From the NCBI GenBank assembly GCA_009912575.1, contig WNDP01000032.1, positions 1 through 35,768 on the forward strand: a stretch of DNA of 35,768 bases. The letters run 5' to 3'. The translations under genes were made by a program, and so were the position numbers. Shown here piece after piece: positions 17,551 through 26,049 of this stretch. Source of the stretch: Acinetobacter bereziniae. Its GTDB lineage: Bacteria; Pseudomonadota; Gammaproteobacteria; Pseudomonadales; Moraxellaceae. The notes below the pieces were generated by a model. That model ran no database searches and was not told the DNA's origin. It worked only from the letters and a program-made list of their open reading frames with translations. Each line of letters opens with the position of its first letter. Positions within the stretch are counted from its first letter, which is position 1.

Positions 17551-18566
17551 TGTCACCGATCACGCAAGCTCGCTTAGAGAAATTTAAAAAAAATCGCTTG
17601 GGTTTTGGCTGTTTCATTGTATTTATGACATTGTTTTTTCTTTCTATTTCAACTGAATTTATTGCCAATGATAAGCCACTATTGGTCAAATACGATCAAC
17701 ACTATTACATGCCTGTGCTTAAAGCCTATCCAGAAACGACTTTTGGTGGGGTTTTTGAAACAGAAGCTGATTATCGAGATCCTGTTGTTCAACAGTTGAT
17801 TGATGAAAAAGGCTGGACGCTTTGGCCAGTTCTAAGATACTCCTACCAGACCCCGAATTTAGATTTAGCAGTCCCTGTACCATCGCCACCCACAGCACAA
17901 AATTGGTTAGGAACAGACGATCAAGGACGTGATGTTTTAGCCAGAATCCTGTATGGATTACGTATATCGTTATTGTTTGGTTTTGCTCTAACTTTGTTTG
18001 CTGCTTTTTTCGGTGTCGTGGTCGGCGCAATTCAGGGCTATTATGGTGGATGGATAGATTTAATTGGACAGCGAATCCTTGAAGTTTGGGGCGGCTTACC
18101 TACTTTATTCATGGTGATTATTTTAGTCAGTTTGTTTACACCGAGTGTGTATTGGCTGTTTTTGATCATGTTGATTTTTGGCTGGACAGAGCTTGTCGGT
18201 ATCGTTCGAGCGGAGTTTCTTCGTGCACGTCACTTAGATTATGTGCAAGCAACTTGGGCTTTAGGCGTAAGTGATTTGATGATTATTTTTAGGCATATTC
18301 TGCCGAATGTCATGAATTCAAGTCTGTCGCAATTACCTTTTATGCTGACTGCAAATATTACTGCACTCACCGCCTTAGATTTTCTAGGTTATGGCTTACC
18401 ACCTGATGCCGCATCTTTGGGAGAGTTGCTGCTACAAGGTAAAAATAATCTAGATGCACCGTGGCTTGCACTTTCAGGTTTTTTTACATTGGCTTTGGTT
18501 TTGTCGTTATTAATTTATATTGGGGAGGCGACACGTGATGCATTCGATCCAAGACGCCAAAAATAA
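17550..18566 (+). CDS. yejE: YejE-like ABC transporter permease
   Basis: A 338-residue DppC/OppC-type permease, close to E. coli YejE (341). The long periplasmic region after the first membrane segment (KPLLVKYDQHYYMPVLKAYPETTFGGVFETEADYRDP) is characteristic of YejE. The DppC signature NWLGTDDQGRDVLARILYGLRISL follows, and the EAA loop is VRAEFLRARHLDYVQATWALGVSD. It starts on the last base of yejB, and yejF begins inside its final codons. It forms the second half of the membrane channel. Confidence 0.94.
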   Translation: MSPITQARLEKFKKNRLGFGCFIVFMTLFFLSISTEFIANDKPLLVKYDQHYYMPVLKAYPETTFGGVFETEADYRDPVVQQLIDEKGWTLWPVLRYSYQTPNLDLAVPVPSPPTAQNWLGTDDQGRDVLARILYGLRISLLFGFALTLFAAFFGVVVGAIQGYYGGWIDLIGQRILEVWGGLPTLFMVIILVSLFTPSVYWLFLIMLIFGWTELVGIVRAEFLRARHLDYVQATWALGVSDLMIIFRHILPNVMNSSLSQLPFMLTANITALTALDFLGYGLPPDAASLGELLLQGKNNLDAPWLALSGFFTLALVLSLLIYIGEATRDAFDPRRQK

Positions 18567-20136
18567 TGATGAATCTTTGTTGTTGTCCGTCAAACATTTA
18601 CGCATTGAAAATAAACAACATCAAGTGTTAGTTGAAAATCTGAATTTTGAACTGCATGTCGGGGAAACAGTGGCGATTGTAGGAGAAAGTGGATCAGGGA
18701 AATCTATCAGCGGTTTGGCCTTGCTGGGATTACTTCCAGATGATTTAAAGGCATCAGGGCAAGCTTTCTATGATCAACAAGATTTGTTATCGCTCAATCA
18801 AAATAAACAGTTGAACATCCGTGGTAAAAAAATTGCCATGATCTTTCAAGAGCCAATGACGGCTTTAAATCCATTACATAAAGTTGAACGGATTGTGGGT
18901 GAAACCTTACTTTTAGAAGGGATGTCTAAAGATAAAGTTAGAAAACGCGTCTATGATTTGTTGTGTGATGTAGGAATGGATGATCCTGAGGATAAGTTGC
19001 AACGTTATCCACATGAGTTGTCGGGTGGGCAAAGACAACGAGTTTTAATCGCTTCTGTATTGGCACAAAAACCTGAAATTATTATTGCAGATGAACCGAC
19101 AACTGCATTAGATGTCACTTTACAATCCCAAGTCTTAAACTTATTACAACTGCTGATTTTGAATCATAAAATGGCCATGATTCTGATCAGTCATGATTTG
19201 AATTTGGTCCGTAAATATTCCAATCAAGTCGTTGTAATGAATCAAGGGCGAGTTGAAGAAAAGGGATCAGTTCGAGATATTTTTCAAAAACCTAAAGCAA
19301 CATATACCCAATATTTACTGGATCATGACTTTGGTGAAGCCAATCCTGCACCGAATGACAGCCATTTGGTTTTATCATTACATCGGCTTGGAGTTAAATT
19401 TCCCATTCGAAAAGGAGTTTTAAATCGTATTCAAGATTATTTTGTTGCGGTTGAACCCTTAAATTTACGTTTGAATCGTGCTGAATCTATTGGAATTGTC
19501 GGTGAGAGTGGTTCTGGGAAAACATCTTTAGCTTTGGCAATTGCACGACTGATCGAAAGCACGGGTAATATTGTTTTATTAAATCAAGATATTAATCGTT
19601 TGAATCAACGTAAATTAAGACCGCTACGTTGCAATTTTCAAATCGTCTTTCAAGATCCTTTAAGTAGTTTAAACCCTCGGATGACGGTTGATCAGATTAT
19701 TCGAGAAGGTTTGGTATTACAAAATCTAAAAGAATCCGAAATGTCGATTCGAATTAATGAAATTTTGGATAAAGTAGAATTATCTGTCACAGTCAAAAAG
19801 CTTTATCCACATCAACTGTCTGGTGGACAACGTCAACGGGTTGCATTGGCGCGTGCAGTAGTACTGAGACCTAAATTACTGATTCTTGATGAGCCCACAT
19901 CGGCACTCGACCGCACCACACAACGCGCCATTGTGAAGTTACTACGCCAATTGCAACAGGACTATCAAATGAGCTATTTGTTTATTAGTCATGATCTACA
20001 AGTAGTCAAAGCACTTTGTCAGAAAGTTTTGGTTCTCAAGGAAGCGAAGGTTATTGAGCTTCAAGATACACAATCCTTATTTGATAAGCCACTGAATGCG
20101 TATACAAAAAAGTTAATTGCTGCAAGTCAGTATTAA
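18538..20136 (+). CDS. yejF: YejF-like dual ABC transporter ATPase
   Basis: A 532-residue protein with two complete ATPase domains in one chain, as in YejF. Domain 1 has Walker A GESGSGKS, signature LSGGQRQRV and Walker B IIIADEPTTALD. Domain 2 has GESGSGKTS, LSGGQRQRVALARA and LLILDEPTSALD. Each half has an H-loop (ILISHDL, LFISHDL). All catalytic residues are present in both halves, so both sites should hydrolyse ATP. The ATG at 18538 is chosen because GGGGAGG stands 9 bases before it; a GTG three bases earlier is possible. It overlaps yejE by 29 bases and closes the operon. Confidence 0.94.
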   Translation: MHSIQDAKNNDESLLLSVKHLRIENKQHQVLVENLNFELHVGETVAIVGESGSGKSISGLALLGLLPDDLKASGQAFYDQQDLLSLNQNKQLNIRGKKIAMIFQEPMTALNPLHKVERIVGETLLLEGMSKDKVRKRVYDLLCDVGMDDPEDKLQRYPHELSGGQRQRVLIASVLAQKPEIIIADEPTTALDVTLQSQVLNLLQLLILNHKMAMILISHDLNLVRKYSNQVVVMNQGRVEEKGSVRDIFQKPKATYTQYLLDHDFGEANPAPNDSHLVLSLHRLGVKFPIRKGVLNRIQDYFVAVEPLNLRLNRAESIGIVGESGSGKTSLALAIARLIESTGNIVLLNQDINRLNQRKLRPLRCNFQIVFQDPLSSLNPRMTVDQIIREGLVLQNLKESEMSIRINEILDKVELSVTVKKLYPHQLSGGQRQRVALARAVVLRPKLLILDEPTSALDRTTQRAIVKLLRQLQQDYQMSYLFISHDLQVVKALCQKVLVLKEAKVIELQDTQSLFDKPLNAYTKKLIAASQY

Positions 20137-20184
20137 ACTGTAGTGAAATGATGAGTTTTAATCTCTTCAGTCACATTTACAAAA

Positions 20185-20213
20185 TTGACAAATTAAATTG
20201 TCAGATTTACGCT
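20185..20213 (+). promoter_or_regulatory. Likely promoter and operator of the OYE-family gene
   Basis: A consensus -35 TTGACA (20185-20190) is 17 bases from a weak -10 TACGCT (20208-20213). An inverted repeat TGACAA-N6-TTGTCA (20186-20203) overlaps the -35 and fills most of the spacer, where a repressor could block RNA polymerase. No regulator gene lies next to it. Confidence 0.5.
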
Positions 20214-20270
20214 TGATCTATGTTAAATTCAAAATAGAGTAAAAACTCCAATCATCAAAGAGACTTGATC

Positions 20271-21515
20271 ATGAGCCATCTTGCACAATCATTAGAAATA
20301 AATAAGACCGTATTTAAAAACCGCATTATTAAAGGTGCGATGAGTGAAGCACTGGCAAACCATGCTGGACAACCGAATCAATTGCATTTGGGATTGTACG
20401 ATGCTTGGGGCAAAGGTGGTTTGGGTTGTGCGATCACAGGTAATGTGATGGTTGATTTCCGTGCTAAAAATGAGCCGGGAGTTGTTGTTGTCGAAACTGA
20501 GCGAGATCTTGCCAAACTCACTGAATGGGCAAATATCGGAAAAAAACACGGCATGGTGCAATTGATTCAATTGTCACATCCGGGACGTCAGTGTCCTAAA
20601 GGGTTAAATAAAGAAACAGTTGCGCCATCTGCCGTTCCGTTTAGTCCTTTATTGGCAACCACATTTGGTACTCCTCGAGAGCTAAGTGAAGCTGAAATTT
20701 TAGACATTATCCAGCGTTTTGCAGAATCTGCGCGAATTTGTGAAAAAGCTGGATTCGAAGGGGTACAGCTCCACGGCGCACATGGTTATTTGATCAGCCA
20801 ATTTCTCTCACCATTAACCAATAAGCGTCAAGATCAATGGGGCGGTTCGATTGAAAACAGTATGCGCTTCTTATTGGAAATCTATCAAGCGGTTCGTGCC
20901 AAAACCTCAGAAAACTTTATTGTATCGGTCAAGTTGAACTCTGCGGATTTCCAACGTGGTGGAATTAGCGAAGAAGAAGTGGTGCAAGTATTTAAAGCGA
21001 TTGATACGGCTGGTATTGATATCATCGAAATTTCTGGTGGAACTTATGAAGCACCAGCAATGGCGGGTGCAAAGGCTGACAAGCGTAAGCAGAGTACTAT
21101 TGCACGTGAAGCATATTTCCTAGATTTTGCTGAAAAAATCCGCAAAGAGGTCAAATGCCATCTCATGGTGACAGGTGGTTTCCGAACAGGACAAGGGATG
21201 AATGCAGCACTGGATAGCGGCGCTTGTGAATTTATTGGTATTGCTCGTCCTTTGGCAGTAGAGCCTGATGTGAGCAATAATTTGATCGCGGGTCAAGATG
21301 TGCGTTATGCAGTAGAGCAAATCAAAACGGGTATTCCTTTTGTTGATAAAATGGCAATTATGGAAATCCTCTGGTATGCCGCTCAATTTAAAGCAATCGG
21401 TGAGGGCAAAAAGCCAAATCCGAAACTTTCACCGTTAAAAGTTTTCTTTAATTATGCAAAAAATAATGTCAAAGCCGTGATTCGAGGGCGAGTGAACTCA
21501 CGCAAATCAGCTTAA
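20271..21515 (+). CDS. NADH:flavin oxidoreductase, Old Yellow Enzyme family
   Basis: A 414-residue FMN-dependent TIM-barrel enzyme. Motifs are KGAMSEALAN at the N-terminus, LIQLSHPGRQ, the catalytic-region GVQLHGAHGYLISQFLSPLTNKRQDQWGGS, and phosphate-binding VTGGFRTGQGM followed by FIGIARPLAVEPD. These are OYE/2,4-dienoyl-CoA reductase signatures, but the C-terminal FeS/FAD/NAD domains of FadH are absent, so this is a stand-alone OYE that reduces activated C=C bonds of an unknown substrate. The ATG at 20271 is preferred over a TTG six bases up; AGAG precedes it. It is a single-gene unit with its own promoter and terminator. Confidence 0.9.
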   Translation: MSHLAQSLEINKTVFKNRIIKGAMSEALANHAGQPNQLHLGLYDAWGKGGLGCAITGNVMVDFRAKNEPGVVVVETERDLAKLTEWANIGKKHGMVQLIQLSHPGRQCPKGLNKETVAPSAVPFSPLLATTFGTPRELSEAEILDIIQRFAESARICEKAGFEGVQLHGAHGYLISQFLSPLTNKRQDQWGGSIENSMRFLLEIYQAVRAKTSENFIVSVKLNSADFQRGGISEEEVVQVFKAIDTAGIDIIEISGGTYEAPAMAGAKADKRKQSTIAREAYFLDFAEKIRKEVKCHLMVTGGFRTGQGMNAALDSGACEFIGIARPLAVEPDVSNNLIAGQDVRYAVEQIKTGIPFVDKMAIMEILWYAAQFKAIGEGKKPNPKLSPLKVFFNYAKNNVKAVIRGRVNSRKSA

Positions 21516-21536
21516 GGTCATCTAAGGTTGATCAAT

Positions 21537-21565
21537 AAAAAGACCATTGTGAAATGGTCTTTTTT
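21537..21565 (+). terminator. Intrinsic terminator after the OYE-family gene
   Basis: AGACCATT-GTGA-AATGGTCT, extended by A/T pairs on both sides and followed by a T-run: a classic Rho-independent terminator about 20 bases after the stop. Confidence 0.9.
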
Positions 21566-21709
21566 AACGTCTGAACTTTTTTATAGTCAATTTGTGAAAA
21601 ATTCATACAGTAGAATATCATTTCTATTGATCAATAAAATAAACGCGATCAATATATTGTTTGATGATATAAAGCCTGTACTGCCACTCTTTAGCTCTAA
21701 AGTTTAAAT

Positions 21710-21871
21710 CGTTTTGCGTAGGCGATGCTTCACTTTTCAGAGATGAACAGTGACAAAAATCTTTTGTTTAAGAGGGGGCTTGCGCTGCGAACAAAGCAAT
21801 GCTTTGTTTTTTGCTCATATATCCCCGCTCAACAAGGCGACATCCATGTCGCCTCGCGATAGCACGACCAC
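21710..21871. repeat. Hairpin-rich, repeat-like intergenic element
   Basis: More GC-rich than its flanks. It holds two strong dyads: AACAAAGCA-A-TGCTTTGTT (21790-21808, followed by Ts) and AGGCGACAT-CC-ATGTCGCCT (21835-21854). A 39-codon plus-strand ORF (21743-21862) runs through both, with no ribosome site. The composition and dyads look like a dispersed intergenic repeat or a degraded mobile fragment. Copy number cannot be judged from one window, and the boundaries are approximate. Confidence 0.4.
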
Positions 21872-22012
21872 CTATGATTTAAAAAGGCAAAATAAATGAA
21901 TGATCAAAATCTTATAAAAAGCATAAAGTTCATTTGATATTAAAACGACTTGTATGAGAATAATCAGGCGGTTTGAGTATATTCAAAAAAAGCTCGAATA
22001 ATGAACTTTAAA

Positions 22013-22050
22013 AAAAGCTGCCATAAGCACGATTGTCTGGCAGCTTTTAT
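22013..22050 (-). terminator. Terminator of the MFS / small membrane protein unit
   Basis: AAAGCTGCCA and TGGCAGCTTT form a 10-bp stem around a 14-base loop. Read on the minus strand the stem is followed by seven Ts, so it ends transcription of the MFS gene and the small ORF upstream of it on that strand. Confidence 0.8.
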
Positions 22051-22117
22051 TGAGCGTTTTCGAATCAACAGCGCTGAGATTCAGCTCAAACATTTAAATT
22101 GTGAAATTCAGTTCAAA

Positions 22118-22252
22118 TTAATGTGCACAAAAAGCCATATTAAAATACTCAAATAATTCAGGTGTGTTAAACCACAGTAGGCTAGACAAGAGCAGCAATA
22201 GAATAATAACGCCCCAGACTGCAAACTTTAACCATACATCAGTATCAGTCAT
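22118..22252 (-). CDS. 44-residue single-pass membrane protein, coupled to the MFS gene
   Basis: A short ORF encoding a 44-residue peptide that begins MTDTDVWLKFAVWGV, continues into a hydrophobic run IILLLLLSSLLWF (residues 16-28) and ends ELFEYFNMAFCAH. One membrane segment with an acidic N-terminus is predicted. Its ATG lies inside the last codons of the MFS gene (8-base overlap), and GGAGG stands 9 bases before it. The shared terminator lies about 70 bases after its stop. Position, ribosome site and composition all favour a real gene, perhaps an accessory subunit of the transporter. I do not recognise the family, so the function is unknown. Confidence 0.65.
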   Translation of the reverse strand: MTDTDVWLKFAVWGVIILLLLLSSLLWFNTPELFEYFNMAFCAH

Positions 22253-23471
22253 CGACAACTGCCTCCTCATTCACGAAGAAGTGCACAATAACGCCAAACA
22301 GACTTAACGCAATTGAACAACCCCAAATGATGTTGTAGTTACCTGTTATATCATGGTTTAAGCCACCCAACCAGCCACCAAAAAATGAGCCGACTTGATG
22401 AGTAAAAAATACAATACCGCTGAGCATGGTTAAGTATTTAACACCAAACATATTGGCAACAATTCCATTGGTTAAAGGAACCGTTGAAAGCCAAAGCATC
22501 CCCATAATGATGCCAAAAGCATATACCGTCCAAATGCTGAGTGGAAGCATCAGAAATGCAATAATGGTTACGCCTCGTAAGCCATAGAGACCCATTAACA
22601 AATGAGGTTTTGAATATTTATCGCCTAACCAACCTGCGGCATAAGTTCCAACAATATTAAATAATCCGACCAGTGCAAGAAATACTGTACCTGTTGAAGC
22701 ATCAAAACCATGATCAATCAGGTAGCCTGGAAGATGGATTCCCAAGAACACCACTTGGAATCCACACACCAAGAAACCAAAGGCCAACCACAAAAACGGT
22801 TTATGATGAAAGGCAATATTTAGAATTTGCTTAAAGGTTAAATTGGGTTTTATTGCCTGCTTGACTGCATTTGGAGGGGAATACATTGGTGCTTTCAGCA
22901 TCCATGCCAGTGGTATAATCAACATGACTAAGACTGCTGTGATGACCAGTGCTGAAGACCATCCAAAATTTTTAATCAATAGGAGGGTCGTGGGTAACAT
23001 GATAAATTGCCCAAATGAACCTGCCGCACTTGCAATCCCCATTGCCATGCTGCGTTTACTTGGGTGAGCAGCACGTCCTACTGCTGAAAGAAGTACCGAA
23101 AAAGAGGTGGCAGAAAGTGCTAAACCAATGATCAAACCAACACTGAGGTCGAGTAAAAGGGCATTGGAACTGACTGACATCAACAACAAGCCAATCGTAT
23201 AAAGTACGCCACCAACAGCAACGACTTTTTTACTGCCGTACTTGTCAGCGAGCGCACCTGTAAAGGGTTGAACTGCACCCCATAGTAAGTTTTGAATGGC
23301 AATTGCCAAGCTAAAAACTTGGTGACTCCAGTTAAATTCATGGCTAATCGGGACTAAATAAAGTCCAAAACCATGACGAACACCTAAAGAAAGTGCCAAA
23401 ATAAAAGCACTTCCGATGAGCATATAAATGAGTGGTTTAGAAAAGCGAGTGTCGTCCTGTAGCGCTGACAT
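22245..23471 (-). CDS. MFS transporter, monocarboxylate/OFA-like
   Basis: A 408-residue transporter with 12 predicted membrane segments. The motif between segments 2 and 3, GALADKYGSKKV, is the MFS signature A, and a related GWLGDKYSKPHLL follows segment 8. The opening (LALSLGVRHGFGLYLVPISHEFNWSHQVFSLAIAIQNLLWG) resembles members of the oxalate/formate and monocarboxylate-like branch. The substrate is unknown. Its end overlaps the 44-residue membrane ORF. Upstream, on the promoter side, the 12-base palindrome ATAAAATTTTAT (23533-23544) and other AT-rich dyads may be regulator sites. Confidence 0.85.
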   Translation of the reverse strand: MSALQDDTRFSKPLIYMLIGSAFILALSLGVRHGFGLYLVPISHEFNWSHQVFSLAIAIQNLLWGAVQPFTGALADKYGSKKVVAVGGVLYTIGLLLMSVSSNALLLDLSVGLIIGLALSATSFSVLLSAVGRAAHPSKRSMAMGIASAAGSFGQFIMLPTTLLLIKNFGWSSALVITAVLVMLIIPLAWMLKAPMYSPPNAVKQAIKPNLTFKQILNIAFHHKPFLWLAFGFLVCGFQVVFLGIHLPGYLIDHGFDASTGTVFLALVGLFNIVGTYAAGWLGDKYSKPHLLMGLYGLRGVTIIAFLMLPLSIWTVYAFGIIMGMLWLSTVPLTNGIVANMFGVKYLTMLSGIVFFTHQVGSFFGGWLGGLNHDITGNYNIIWGCSIALSLFGVIVHFFVNEEAVVDD

Positions 23472-23643
23472 AAGTGGTCCATTGAATCATCATATGAGAA
23501 TTGTAGAGGATTCAATGGCACTTAGCGATAGAATAAAATTTTATCAATCGATAAATTTTAGTGATCAATCTGCTCAGTTTAGGTCAATGATTTTAATTTA
23601 TTGATTGAATGATTTTTCAATGAAATCATTTTAGTCTCAGAAA

Positions 23644-24693
23644 TTAAAAACGGTAACCTACACCAACATAGGTAATCAGTGGATCGATATCAATTTTAGT
23701 CTTGGCTGTTACAAGCTCTTTATTTGTGTTTGAATTTGAAATGGTAATCGTGGCATCACTACTCATAGGTGCATAAGTCACAGAACCAACTCCAAACCAA
23801 CGATCATTAAAGTCATAGGTTGCACCCAATGTTGCCATAGGCGCCCAAGCATCATCTGCTTCAACTTTAACCACTGGATTTGCTGAAGAGGTTTTTCCAT
23901 CAAGTGCTGCACCTGCTTGCCCATCTAGGACATTCTGGATCATGTGACCGGCTGCAATCAAATCATCTTTCACACCATTATCGACTTTTAAATGGGTGAA
24001 ATGTGCATACATCACACCAACACCGACATAGGGTCTAAATTTATTTACACCAGATTTACCAAATTGATAATGTAATTCTGCTGCTGGTAACCATGCAGTT
24101 GCTGATGCGGCTTTGGAATGCTTGGATAAATCGGTAATCGGAATATCTTTTTGTAAGTCAATACTTCCGAGTGGTGTGGAATCTTTGCCTGTTAAAGGGG
24201 CATAGATTTGACCCTTACCTTCAATCTCTACTTTGGGTGGGATACCTGCTTTAAACTCTAATGAAATATTGTCTGTAAAATAGTAGTTACCCATCAAACC
24301 GAATGTATCAACATCTTTGGCTGTTAAGCCTGTACCTTCAGCAGTCCAGCTCGATAAACCATTGACTGTCGCTGTACCTGTTAAAGCGCCTGGGATTGTG
24401 TCACCTAAAAGGCCGATTGCACCATATAGAAAAGGATTTGATTCCTTTACAGCCGCATCCAAAACGGCCTTTTTTGAAATATCGCCTACTTTAGATTGGG
24501 TTCCTTCTGCAACAGCGGTATTCACTTTGATAGGATTGCCATTACCTTGTGGCATAGCATGTAACCAGCCTGCTGAAACAGAAAATCGCTTAAATCCATC
24601 ACCATCTTTAAAACTGAAATAAGGTGAATCAGCATGTGCCATCATGGGTAAAGTTACACATGTGGTGATCACGCAAAGTAATGATTTCTTCAT
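23644..24693 (-). CDS. OmpW-family outer-membrane beta-barrel protein, enlarged
   Basis: A 349-residue protein starting at the ATG at 24693, which has GGAG 9 bases upstream; an ATG 15 bases further up has none. A signal peptide (residues 1-21, ending MMAHA) is followed by a barrel with OmpW motifs: FSVSAGWLHAMPQG, the NYYFTDNISLEFKAGIP segment, KFRPYVGVGVMYAHF, and a C-terminal YVGVGYRF with terminal Phe for BAM recognition. E. coli OmpW is about 212 residues. The extra length lies in long insertions after the first strand (about 40-110) and in later loops (about 240-285). OmpW-type channels pass small hydrophobic molecules; the ligand here is unknown. Confidence 0.85.
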   Translation of the reverse strand: MKKSLLCVITTCVTLPMMAHADSPYFSFKDGDGFKRFSVSAGWLHAMPQGNGNPIKVNTAVAEGTQSKVGDISKKAVLDAAVKESNPFLYGAIGLLGDTIPGALTGTATVNGLSSWTAEGTGLTAKDVDTFGLMGNYYFTDNISLEFKAGIPPKVEIEGKGQIYAPLTGKDSTPLGSIDLQKDIPITDLSKHSKAASATAWLPAAELHYQFGKSGVNKFRPYVGVGVMYAHFTHLKVDNGVKDDLIAAGHMIQNVLDGQAGAALDGKTSSANPVVKVEADDAWAPMATLGATYDFNDRWFGVGSVTYAPMSSDATITISNSNTNKELVTAKTKIDIDPLITYVGVGYRF

Positions 24694-25021
24694 AGAATTG
24701 GACTCCATGTCCGCAATTGATACTAATTTTTATGTATTTTTATTATTAGGATTTTTCACTGTGTTTGAATGTTGCTTTTACAAGGTCTTTTTTTAAGTGA
24801 ATGTTCTTTTTTTAATGTTTTTATTTATCATTGGGTTGATAATCTTAGCATCTGTGTAATTGTGTTAACATTGCATTACATTGTAAAAATAGAAGATTTT
24901 TGCGTTAAAAATATTTAAAAACAATACTTTATTTATGGTGGGAAATTGCAGTAATAAAAAAAGGCCATATCAATATGACCTTTCTTTAAACGACTGAAGT
25001 CAGTTCAGTCAATGACTTTAC
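24694..25021. other. AT-rich region upstream of ompW-like gene and downstream of map
   Basis: A 328-base stretch with no gene. It holds the map terminator (24955-24983) at its right end. Near the middle, TGTAAT-N14-ATTACA (24855-24880) encloses the palindrome TGTTAACA (24863-24870), a possible operator about 165 bases upstream of the OmpW-like start. Nothing else definite was seen. Confidence 0.45.
24955..24983 (-). terminator. Intrinsic terminator of map
   Basis: On the minus strand, AAAGGTCATAT and ATATGGCCTTT form a stem with one mismatch around a two-base centre, followed by at least seven Ts, about 40 bases after the map stop. Confidence 0.8.
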
Positions 25022-25849
25022 TTATTTCTGAAAGCGTGACAGGTCTTCTTCAGGACGGGCGGTTAAAACTTCAACACCATCTTTAGTCACTAGAAGTGTA
25101 TGTTCGTATTGCGCTGAAAGGCTATGATCTTTCGTAACTACAGTCCATTTATCACCCATCAAGCGTGTTTGCCAAACGCCTGCATTGACCATCGGCTCAA
25201 TGGTAAAGGTCATACCTTCTTCTAAAACCATACCTGAGTTTGGTTGTCCATAATGTAAAACTTGGGGTTCGTCATGGAATACAGTGCCGATACCATGACC
25301 ACAATATTCACGGACAACGCTAAAACGCTCTGACTCAACATACTTTTGGATTGCAGCACCAATATCGCCAATTGTAGAACCTGGTTTAACAGTTTGCATA
25401 CCACGGTACATTGCTTCTTGAGCAACTTTACATAAGCGATCGGCAATAATTGAAGTTTCTCCACCAACGACATACATCATATTGGTGTCACCGTGATAAC
25501 CATCTTTAATCACCGTAACATCAATATTCAGAATATCGCCTTTTTTCAGGATTTTGCTTTCAGATGGAATCCCATGACACACCACATGATTCACAGAAGT
25601 ACAAATCACATGTTGGAAGGCTGGTCGACCTGGTGCAGCGCCATAGCCTAAGCAAGCAGGTATAGCATCTTGTGTGTTGACAATATAGTCATGACAAATC
25701 GTATCCAATTCAAGTGTAGTCACACCTGGTTTGATATGCGGTTTGATCATATCCAAAACTTCTGCAGCCAATCGACCTGCAACACGCATCTTCTCAATTT
25801 CATCTGCGGTTTTGATTAATCGACGGGGCGCTTCGTAAGTACTGTTCAT
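25022..25849 (-). CDS. map: Methionine aminopeptidase, type I
   Basis: A 275-residue cytoplasmic metalloprotease that removes the first methionine from new proteins. All five metal ligands are visible: D110 and D121 (NIDVTVIKDGYHGDT), H185 (GHGIGTVFHDEP), E218 (FTIEPM) and E249 (AQYEHT). Length fits the bacterial type Ia enzyme (about 264). It diverges from rpsB, as in E. coli, and the 219 bases between the two start codons carry the rpsB promoter and leader. Confidence 0.97.
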   Translation of the reverse strand: MNSTYEAPRRLIKTADEIEKMRVAGRLAAEVLDMIKPHIKPGVTTLELDTICHDYIVNTQDAIPACLGYGAAPGRPAFQHVICTSVNHVVCHGIPSESKILKKGDILNIDVTVIKDGYHGDTNMMYVVGGETSIIADRLCKVAQEAMYRGMQTVKPGSTIGDIGAAIQKYVESERFSVVREYCGHGIGTVFHDEPQVLHYGQPNSGMVLEEGMTFTIEPMVNAGVWQTRLMGDKWTVVTKDHSLSAQYEHTLLVTKDGVEVLTARPEEDLSRFQK

Positions 25850-25864
25850 GATCTTTAAAAACTT

Positions 25865-25894
25865 TTGGAAATTTGTATGTGACTATGGTATAAA
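25865..25894 (+). promoter_or_regulatory. Likely rpsB promoter
   Basis: TTGGAA (25865-25870) and TATAAA (25889-25894) are separated by 18 bases. The next bases, TAGCCGCCC, form a GC-rich discriminator, the kind found at stringently controlled ribosomal promoters. This would give a leader of about 165 bases before rpsB. Confidence 0.55.
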
Positions 25895-25975
25895 TAGCCG
25901 CCCAATTTATCAAATGCTTTCTGTGACTTTCTTTATGAATCGTTTATGGAAATTTTTATAAGGGTAATTTAAAAA

Positions 25976-26049
25976 TCCGCACATATGTCGTCACATTACT
26001 CTGGGTGCCTGAAAGGGTGGAGAATGCGGACATATGGAGGCCTAACCCA
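25976..26049 (+). ncRNA. rpsB leader, probable S2 autoregulatory pseudoknot
   Basis: Two pairings interleave. TCCGCA (25976-25981) pairs with TGCGGA (26025-26030). TGGGT plus GCC (26002-26009) pairs with GGC plus ACCCA (26039-26041, 26045-26049). Because the second helix opens inside the first and closes outside it, the fold is a pseudoknot ending about 20 bases before the rpsB ATG. Ribosomal protein S2 is known to repress rpsB-tsf through the rpsB leader in gammaproteobacteria; assigning this element to that control is inference from position and fold. A purine-rich ribosome site lies outside the fold. Confidence 0.7.

Larger units (their letters stand above)
21566..22117. other. 552-base stretch without a confident gene
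   Basis: Between the OYE terminator and the small membrane ORF. It contains a hairpin-rich, repeat-like element (about 21710-21871) and a minus-strand terminator (22013-22050). The flanks 21566-21705 and 21875-22010 are AT-rich and I see nothing definite in them. Confidence 0.6.
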
